Shown here: piece after piece, positions 58,407 through 64,000 of the stretch
Numbering within the stretch: the stretch's first letter is position 1
Layout: each line of letters starts with the position of its first letter
Source: Porphyridium purpureum
Lineage: Eukaryota > Rhodophyta > Bangiophyceae > Porphyridiales > Porphyridiaceae
NCBI GenBank assembly: GCA_008690995.1
Contig: VRMN01000001.1
Coordinates: forward strand, 2,356,001-2,420,000
Direction: 5' to 3'
DNA: 64,000 nt
Notes under the pieces: model-generated
The model's database searches: none
What the model was told of the DNA's origin: nothing
What the model saw: only the letters and a program-made list of their open reading frames with translations
Program-made: the position numbers and the translations under genes

Positions 58407-59471
58407 ATGGCGATGGGAAGAGTGCGCGGTCTGAGTTCCGCGGCAGCGGCGATGGGTGGGAGCGCGCCGAAGCAGTTTAAGGCCACGTTGTTCCCGGGCG
58501 ATGGAATCGGGCCGGAGATTTCCGAAGCAGTCGTGAAGATCTTGCACGCGGCCAAGTGCCCGATCGAGTGGGAGACACACATTATCGATGTGCGCAGCAA
58601 GAAGCCGGGCGAGATGCTCGTGTCGCGCGAGGCGCTGGACTCGGTCCTGCGGAACGGATGGGGCCTCAAGGGACCCATGGAGACGCCGATTGGCAAGGGG
58701 CACCGCTCGCTCAACCTCACCTTGCGGAAAGAACTCGCACTGTACGCAAACGTGCGGCCTTGCCTCTCCTTTCCTGGCGTAAAGACGCTTTACGAGAACG
58801 TCGATGTTGTCACCGTGCGCGAGAACACAGAAGGCGAGTACTCGGGCCTGGAGCACGTGGTGAGTCCAGGCATTGTAAAGTCTCTGAAAGTGATCACACG
58901 CGACGCATCCATGCGAATCAACGAGTTCGCCTTCAAGTACGCCCGAAATAATGGCAGAAAAAAGGTGACCGTGGTGCACAAGGCCACAGTGATGAAGAAG
59001 AGCGACGGCCTGTTCCTGAAATGCTCGCGCGAGGTCGCGAAGAACTACCCGGACATTGAGTTCGAGGAGCTGCTGATCGACAACGCGTCGAGTTTTTTGG
59101 TCTCCAATCCATCACGCATGGACGTTATGGTCATGCCAAACTTGTACGGTGATATTATCTCCGATCTATGCGCAGGGCTGATCGGCGGGCTCGGCCTGAC
59201 ACCAAGCTGCAACATTGGCGAGAACTGCGTGCTTGCCGAAGCGGTACATGGGACTGCGCCAGATATTAGCGGGAAAAACCTTGCCAACCCAACAGCTCTG
59301 CTGTTCTCGGCGATCATGATGTTACGGGAGATGGGACTGCGTGAGCAGGCCAGCTCTATTGAGAGCTCAGTGTTCAGAGTGCTCTCTGAGGGTAAGATCA
59401 GAACTGGCGATTTAGGCGGAAAGTCCTCCACCACAGAGTACACGCAAGCCATCATTGACAATTTGAACTAA
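58407..59471 (+). CDS. NAD-dependent isocitrate dehydrogenase subunit, mitochondrial
   Basis: This enzyme oxidatively decarboxylates isocitrate to 2-oxoglutarate in the TCA cycle. From the ATG at 58407 the protein has 354 residues with a short presequence (MAMGRVRGLSSAAAAMGG). Visible motifs are LFPGDGIGPEI, the substrate-binding and catalytic Tyr segment VRENTEGEYSGLEH, the catalytic Lys in VVHKATVMKKSDGLF, VMVMPNLYGDIISDLCAGL with metal-binding aspartates, and EAVHGTAPDISGKNLANP. In place of the usual DTVCLN-type catalytic Asp segment it has LLIDNASSFLV, which keeps the Asp. The family also includes isopropylmalate dehydrogenase, but the loop and mitochondrial-type features favour IDH. It may be the catalytic or the regulatory subunit. 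Confidence 0.87.
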   Translation: MAMGRVRGLSSAAAAMGGSAPKQFKATLFPGDGIGPEISEAVVKILHAAKCPIEWETHIIDVRSKKPGEMLVSREALDSVLRNGWGLKGPMETPIGKGHRSLNLTLRKELALYANVRPCLSFPGVKTLYENVDVVTVRENTEGEYSGLEHVVSPGIVKSLKVITRDASMRINEFAFKYARNNGRKKVTVVHKATVMKKSDGLFLKCSREVAKNYPDIEFEELLIDNASSFLVSNPSRMDVMVMPNLYGDIISDLCAGLIGGLGLTPSCNIGENCVLAEAVHGTAPDISGKNLANPTALLFSAIMMLREMGLREQASSIESSVFRVLSEGKIRTGDLGGKSSTTEYTQAIIDNLN

Positions 59472-59764
59472 GCGCGATACGTTCCTGCCTACAGCGATCA
59501 AGCTGCGGCTCGGATGCCCTGTTTGCGTAATTCCAAATGTATTAAAGGCGAAACGTTTCTTCCTTCTTCTTGAGCGCCTTGGTCTGCTCCTCCAGTCAAC
59601 AGCAGAGCCGTGTGACAGGCTGCCATCCGTCGCACTTTGTGAGGGCGATCCCCTTCCACACCCATGAGGTTGTGGAGCTCCATTTTATGCGCATGTTAGT
59701 TCGGAGGACGGGCGGGAAGGAACAGCTCGCAAGAGTCGGCGAGGGCTAGCTGGGGCGCTCGGCC

Positions 59765-60883
59765 ATGATGCTCGCGCCGCTAGTCCCTCCATTCCGGTTC
59801 GCGGCGGTGGAGGAAAATGTTTACCGAGGGGCATACCCGTCTCTACGCAACATGCGCTTCCTGCGACGGCTCAAGCTCTCATGCATACTTTGTCTTGCGC
59901 CGCCGGGGCCCGGAAGCGGGCCTGGTGGCGCTGCGTCGGGCGACCTTGCGGAATTCTGTGAGGCGGAAGGTATCCGCTTGGTGTACTTTGAGGTGAACAA
60001 GTACGACGACAGCGTGACGATGAGTCAGAGCATAGCAGCCAAGATTGTGTCACAGATGATTCGTCCAGAGAATCTGCCTCTGTACGTACACTGCCGTGAC
60101 GGAGGGAATAACACCGGGCTAATCGTCATGTGCCTCCGGCGCTTGCAGAATTGGTCACTGTCGGTAATCTTTGACGAATTCTGCCGCTTCATCAAGACCG
60201 GTGAAATCTCCCGCGAAGAGTGCCAGTTCGTCGAGTCCTTCCGTGCCGAAATCGAGATCCCGCGTGTCATTCCGGCGTGGCTGTGGCAAGGAATGCGCAT
60301 TGGCGCGCACCCGACTCTGCGCTTGAGAACGGCCCCCGATGTGCACCTTTTAGATGCCCCGCCACACTTCACAGACGCGAAGCATGCTGCGGGAGCAGCC
60401 ACGTACGTTTCGGCTGCAGGTGCCTCGTCGGCGGCGACACAAGGCACAGCACGACCGGGTGCCAAGGCAGGCGAGCGAGCGATGAGCGGTGAAGCCCAGG
60501 TCATCGCGGGAGCGGATACTCGTGAAGCGATGAAAGAAGATGGCGAAGCAGGTGGAAGCCTTGGCATTCACAACGGAGACGGCGTTCACCGCGCAAATCA
60601 GCGGAAAGCAGCGCAAGCAAGGGAAGTGAACTCGTCCACTGCACCGCCCAAAGCTTTTTCCACCGAAGCCATCCAGGAGCGAGATCGTAAATGGGCGCAC
60701 TTGATGGAGGCGTTTTCACTGCAAGATCCGAAGTCCGCGTCTCTGGAACTCGCTTTCTCTAACAACCTAGACGCGCTCTTTTTGGACGTGCCCGTGAGCG
60801 ACAGGAGAAAAAATAAGAAGAGCACTCGAATTGTTGTCAGCCCTGCCATTGCCGGGCTGGCACTTGAGGGCCTCGAAATGTGA
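59765..60883 (+). CDS. Atypical dual-specificity phosphatase (PFA-DSP/Oca type), likely catalytically impaired
   Basis: The N-terminal 190 residues match the plant-and-fungi atypical DSP (Siw14/Oca) family: VPPFRFAAVEENVYRGAYPS, FLRRLKLSCILCLAPP, and LPLYVHCRDGGNNTGLIVM at the P-loop. The catalytic Cys110 is present, but the CX5R arginine position (116) is Asn, as in several fungal Oca proteins that lack normal phosphatase activity. YVHC, the following TG and a WLWQGMRIG segment are kept. The C-terminal ~180 residues are low complexity (Ala/Gly/Glu) with a late basic stretch SDRRKNKKSTRIVV. Active family members hydrolyse inositol pyrophosphates; this copy may bind them instead. The first ATG is at 59765. 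Confidence 0.78.
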   Translation: MMLAPLVPPFRFAAVEENVYRGAYPSLRNMRFLRRLKLSCILCLAPPGPGSGPGGAASGDLAEFCEAEGIRLVYFEVNKYDDSVTMSQSIAAKIVSQMIRPENLPLYVHCRDGGNNTGLIVMCLRRLQNWSLSVIFDEFCRFIKTGEISREECQFVESFRAEIEIPRVIPAWLWQGMRIGAHPTLRLRTAPDVHLLDAPPHFTDAKHAAGAATYVSAAGASSAATQGTARPGAKAGERAMSGEAQVIAGADTREAMKEDGEAGGSLGIHNGDGVHRANQRKAAQAREVNSSTAPPKAFSTEAIQERDRKWAHLMEAFSLQDPKSASLELAFSNNLDALFLDVPVSDRRKNKKSTRIVVSPAIAGLALEGLEM

Positions 60884-60922
60884 CATCCAAGTGCGTTGAT
60901 TCTTTTGCGCCTGACAAACTAA

Positions 60923-61978
60923 TTATTCCTTCAACAAGAAGCCAAACCTGCCGAGCTCGGCGCTCGTCAGTCCGACAAGCTGTGCGCTCATCGACCACAA
61001 CTTCTCCTCCGTGCTGGGGTTACAGTCGGACGAGCTTAGCTGATGTTCCTTGGTGATGTGGTAGTAGAAGCCGCCAGAATGTGTCGAAAGCTGCGGACTT
61101 GTTGCACAGTACACAGATCCTAGCGCACCGCACCGAGGGCTAATGAGAATGTGTGAAATCATTGCGTCGTAAAGCCACGAAATAACGGTGCCCAAGTTAC
61201 GCGACACTTCGGTGTGGACCATTCCTGGATGCACCGCGTTCACGGTCAGGTCACGACCACAACTAGACCCGCTGAGCTTGCGCGCCAGCGTTCGATTGAA
61301 AATAAGGTTACATAATTTAGACGAGCCGTATGCCTCGAAAGACCAATACGGCCGTCTTTGGTACCCAATATCGTCGAGATCCAGCGCGTGGAAGACGTAA
61401 GCTAGCGACGCCACGACGACAATACGGCCTTGCGGATTCATCGCGTCAAGCAGTAGAAGCGTGAGTAAGAAATGACCCAGGTGGTTCACAGCAAAGTGCA
61501 TCTCCGGAACGCCATCTTTCGAGGTCTCAAGCGGGACGCCAAGAATCCCGGCGTTGAGAATGAGCGCATCCAGAAGTGTGTTTTCAGCTTTGAGTGTGGC
61601 CGCTAGCTTGCGCACTGATTCAAGCGAACCCAGATCCAGCTCCACAACATCCAGTAAGCCCGCGGTTGTGTGTGTACCCTTGCGCTGCAACGAGGTACGA
61701 ATCTCGGCGGCGGCTAGCTCGCCCTTTGACTTGGAGCGGCACGCTATAATGACATGCGCACCCATTCCTGCCAGCATTCGCGCGGTCTCCTTGCCAATGC
61801 CAGTGTTTGCACCTGTGACAAGCACTCGCTTGCCGCGTGCATTCGTTGCGCAGTCGGCGCCGATCACGCGCTCGCGAATGAAGTAGCTCTGCACCAGCTG
61901 ATCGAGCGCCACCGTCAGCCAGGCATTCAGCGACCACGATCCTCGAGGCGACAACAGCGCGCTTAGTTGCGCTCCCAT
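60923..61978 (-). CDS. Short-chain dehydrogenase/reductase (retinol dehydrogenase/Tic32-like)
   Basis: A 351-residue classical SDR from the ATG at 61978 (GTG-only extension upstream). The cofactor loop VLVTGANTGIGKETAR, the LNAGI motif, the HLGHFLLTLLLL helix, the catalytic Ser in VVVASLAYVF and Tyr/Lys in YGSSKLCNL are all present. HPGMVHTEVSRNL follows, as in RDH11-14 and plant Tic32-like enzymes. The N-terminal ~45 residues contain a hydrophobic helix and resemble a membrane or organelle-targeting segment. NADP preference is suggested by the ACRSKSK turn after beta-2. The substrate is unknown. It converges with the atypical DSP gene, with only 39 bp between stop codons. Confidence 0.85.
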   Translation of the reverse strand: MGAQLSALLSPRGSWSLNAWLTVALDQLVQSYFIRERVIGADCATNARGKRVLVTGANTGIGKETARMLAGMGAHVIIACRSKSKGELAAAEIRTSLQRKGTHTTAGLLDVVELDLGSLESVRKLAATLKAENTLLDALILNAGILGVPLETSKDGVPEMHFAVNHLGHFLLTLLLLDAMNPQGRIVVVASLAYVFHALDLDDIGYQRRPYWSFEAYGSSKLCNLIFNRTLARKLSGSSCGRDLTVNAVHPGMVHTEVSRNLGTVISWLYDAMISHILISPRCGALGSVYCATSPQLSTHSGGFYYHITKEHQLSSSDCNPSTEEKLWSMSAQLVGLTSAELGRFGFLLKE

Positions 61979-62362
61979 GATAGTAGCCACCCTACCTACG
62001 AGCCTCTGCGAAATGAACGCCGGCCACTGCTGCCAAGTTTCGTTCTGGGGCCACACAAGAGTTTTATGACCTCTTTGAGCCGAACGGATTGGTGAGCGTT
62101 GGAATGCACAGGCGGCACGCGAGAGCAGTCAGATTTACTTTAAGGATGAATGCGAAGCCGCTTGCACAAGGACATGTTGGACATCTCACAGTTTACTACA
62201 CCACTCCAACTTGCCCTTCGCTTCCGACTGGTCAAGTGTTTACCCGTCTCCAAGTGCATGCAACAGGTAACTTCCATGTGCTGAGATGGGAAAGATCCAA
62301 CATGAACGCACACAATTAGGAACACACTATCGGCACGCAACATGGGCGTAACAGCCCTGCTT
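61979..62362. other. Intergenic region
   Basis: It is upstream of the SDR gene and downstream of the small ORF. Only short frames are present, with no recognised motif. Confidence 0.35.
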
Positions 62363-62725
62363 CTACTCGGAGTGCACGCTGACAACAGCGTCCACGACAA
62401 AGCGCTCTCCTTCCCGCTCGGAAATTGCCCACCGCACAATGTCGCCATGCGCAGCCGTCAACTCTCGCTCGATACGAGAGCGCAACACGGCGGGCGCTTC
62501 GTTCAGGACACGAGCAACTTCAATCTGCACGAACGTGAGCTGCATCTTCCCCTTGTGACGGTCGGCGTGAGATAAAGACATCGCCGCACGGCACTTGCCA
62601 TTCCTGAGAGGCGCCGAGGCCCTGCTCATTCGGCAAGAACGTCCGCGTTCGCCTCGCAAGCATTCAAGATGCTGCGAATGCCCACTTTGCGGCGCGGGAC
62701 TCGCAATGGCGACGAGAAACGCCAT
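62363..62725 (-). CDS. Small hypothetical protein
   Basis: A 120-residue frame with a true ATG at 62725. The N-terminal half is Arg/Ser/Cys/Ala-rich with few acids, compatible with an organelle targeting peptide. The C-terminal 60 residues look folded: KMQLTFVQIEVARVLNEAP, LRSRIERELTAAHGDIVRWA, then EGERFVVDAVVSVHSE, giving alternating helix and strand. An alternative start at 62581 (MSLSHADRHKGK) would keep only the folded part. I do not recognise a family. The regular pattern argues for a real gene, while the short length argues for caution. Confidence 0.4.
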   Translation of the reverse strand: MAFLVAIASPAPQSGHSQHLECLRGERGRSCRMSRASAPLRNGKCRAAMSLSHADRHKGKMQLTFVQIEVARVLNEAPAVLRSRIERELTAAHGDIVRWAISEREGERFVVDAVVSVHSE

Positions 62726-62897
62726 AATGCGCAGCTATCGGCGTGAGTAGCCCGTCGTGAAAGACTCCAAAGGAAAAGTAAGTTTACCAGTCCACGGAAA
62801 CTACTTGTAAGACTGTCAGACCATGTCAATCAAGTTAATTAGATACGCAGGTTCGCTTGAGATACACGTAGCACGAGAGGTGAGTGAAGCGGACGCC

Positions 62898-64000
62898 TTA
62901 AGAATTATACGGAAGAGGTGGTGTCCATTGGATCCTGGAAGGATCAACAAGAAGGCCACGCGATCCTAGCTTCATTTTCATCACGCGACGCATGTCAATG
63001 ATGTGAAGTCCCTCGTAGTACTGAATAAGTTCGAGAACCTGCAACGTCCCAATGATATCTTCTGTCTTCATCATGGTGCGATCGCGGATAGCCTCGATAC
63101 TGATGCTGCCGCTGGTCTCATTCTTGAGCAAGTCGATGAGCAGCTGCGACCAGAAGCTGCGATACCCGAGCAAACCCAGGTCTGAAAGAGGCTTTTCAGG
63201 TGAGCCGACCTTGTTTTCTAACTTGCTCAGCTCGTAGCTGAATGAAATGAGGAACTTGCCGTAGCCCTTGCGCTGAAACGCCGGCAGCGTCAGAATGCAC
63301 GCGACGTTGTAGTTTTCCTCAGACTGCTTCTCTTTGCTAAAATAACCGACGAGATGATGACCCTGCTCATCGCTCTCGGTCATGATGTAGAAAAGGAACG
63401 GGTCCACGTCGTAGTACAAGGTCTTGTGGTCCAAAAACAGTTTCGCAATGTAGCACAAGTTGCGACAATATGTGCGATTCTTCTCGCCGTCAATTTCCCA
63501 CATACTTACATTATCCTTGCGATAGATTTCAATGCCGAGCGGGTGTCGGATCACGCAACGCTTGGAATGACGGATTAGTGCGTCGTGCGTGTGTAACATT
63601 TTCAAGCAAAACTCACAGAAGAACACGCGCGAGCAACCCTCAAACTCCTCAGGAAATGGCGAGTAGTACCATGCGTTCATTTCGTGCTTCCCGAGCACAA
63701 TTGTCGATATATTCTTCACATGGTGCGCATGGTCGTCGTGCCCACCTGTCGACGCGGCCGTCCCGCTCCGGCTCTTCTTCTTCTTCGCACTGCCATCGCC
63801 CGCTTCACTTTCCCGCTTACGTTTACCATCACTGGACAACGCCGCTGCTCCCTTTGCTTGAGGCGCTATGTTTTCCTTGCCGCGACCTCCGGTCGTCGGC
63901 GATGCTGGCTCATCATTTGAATCATTCGGTCGCTCCGTGTCTGAACCCTCCGGATACGTATTTTTGGCCGAGTCTTTCTTTTTCCCCTTGCCACTCTTCT
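62898..64000 (-). CDS. MYST-family histone acetyltransferase (Tip60/Esa1/MOF type), 5' end outside window
   Basis: MYST enzymes acetylate histones, mainly H4, within chromatin complexes. The frame is open to the right edge without an ATG, so the N-terminus, where a chromodomain would lie, is missing. The visible part begins with a basic, Lys-rich disordered region (GKRKRES, AKKKKSRSG). The MYST domain then starts ISTIVLGKHEMNAWYYSPFP. Its C2HC zinc finger is FFCEFCLKMLHTHDALIRHSKRC (C-x2-C-H-C pattern). Downstream come CRNLCYIAKLFLDHKTLYYD, the active-site Cys in NVACILTLP, the acetyl-CoA loop QRKGYGK, and catalytic Glu in GSPEKPLSDLGL. The C-terminal winged-helix part ends at TPPLPYNS. All catalytic residues are intact. 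Confidence 0.93.
   Translation of the reverse strand, partial: KSGKGKKKDSAKNTYPEGSDTERPNDSNDEPASPTTGGRGKENIAPQAKGAAALSSDGKRKRESEAGDGSAKKKKSRSGTAASTGGHDDHAHHVKNISTIVLGKHEMNAWYYSPFPEEFEGCSRVFFCEFCLKMLHTHDALIRHSKRCVIRHPLGIEIYRKDNVSMWEIDGEKNRTYCRNLCYIAKLFLDHKTLYYDVDPFLFYIMTESDEQGHHLVGYFSKEKQSEENYNVACILTLPAFQRKGYGKFLISFSYELSKLENKVGSPEKPLSDLGLLGYRSFWSQLLIDLLKNETSGSISIEAIRDRTMMKTEDIIGTLQVLELIQYYEGLHIIDMRRVMKMKLGSRGLLVDPSRIQWTPPLPYNS

Noticed and set aside
1-64000. tRNA, rRNA, CRISPR, operon or prophage features
   Set aside because: No T-loop/anticodon arrangement, rRNA signature or spaced repeats were seen, and the gene content and intron are eukaryotic nuclear.

Overview
This is a gene-dense stretch of eukaryotic nuclear DNA, of about 50-55% GC by eye. 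Nearly every gene is a single uninterrupted reading frame. One convincing spliceosomal intron is visible (25747-26172, GTACGT...CAG). Several products carry N-terminal extensions that look like plastid targeting peptides, including a twin-arginine thylakoid-lumen signal and nuclear-encoded ClpP. Mitochondrial proteins (uS17m, NAD-isocitrate dehydrogenase) are present as well. A compact, intron-poor photosynthetic eukaryote fits best. A unicellular red alga such as Porphyridium is my inference from this style, not something the sequence proves.

Layout. 1-8.5 kb: the 5' part of exocyst Sec15 (-), a TPR protein (+), Pol III subunit RPC9 (+), a membrane-anchored methyltransferase-like protein (-) and eIF3j (-). 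8.5-16.6 kb: an ORF-poor accessory stretch holding three tandem copies of a small basic protein gene. Each copy has a TATA box followed about 33-35 bp later by a conserved GTTT start-site-like block. This family is the main unexplained system I see. 16.6-27.2 kb: a repeat-module protein, a secreted M14 carboxypeptidase fused to a Hedgehog-type Hint domain, a large helical-repeat protein, and a membrane-anchored beta-helix protein with the intron. 28-41.7 kb: a Ser-rich unknown, uS17m, glutaminyl cyclase, CPBP/CAAX protease, DnaJ, SRPBCC protein, PiT phosphate transporter, a dual-specificity phosphatase, a lumenal alpha/beta-hydrolase that has lost its active site, glutaredoxin, and a plastid thioredoxin-like protein. 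41.7-43.9 kb: a decayed coding region. 44-64 kb: acireductone dioxygenase, DCAF11/LEC14B, membrane-anchored C69 peptidase, MFS transporter, ClpP, ESCRT-III CHMP5, GT92 glycosyltransferase, IDH, an atypical phosphatase of the PFA-DSP/Oca type lacking its P-loop Arg, an SDR, a small ORF, and a MYST acetyltransferase that runs off the right edge.

The genes are unrelated housekeeping and organelle functions on both strands, with no operon logic. Two regulatory patterns recur. One is the motif [TG]CACTGTAC (either strand), found mostly in upstream regions. The other is a purine-rich sense leader just before many start codons. Starts were set at the first plausible ATG. Where an open frame extends further upstream without an ATG, the extension was dropped.
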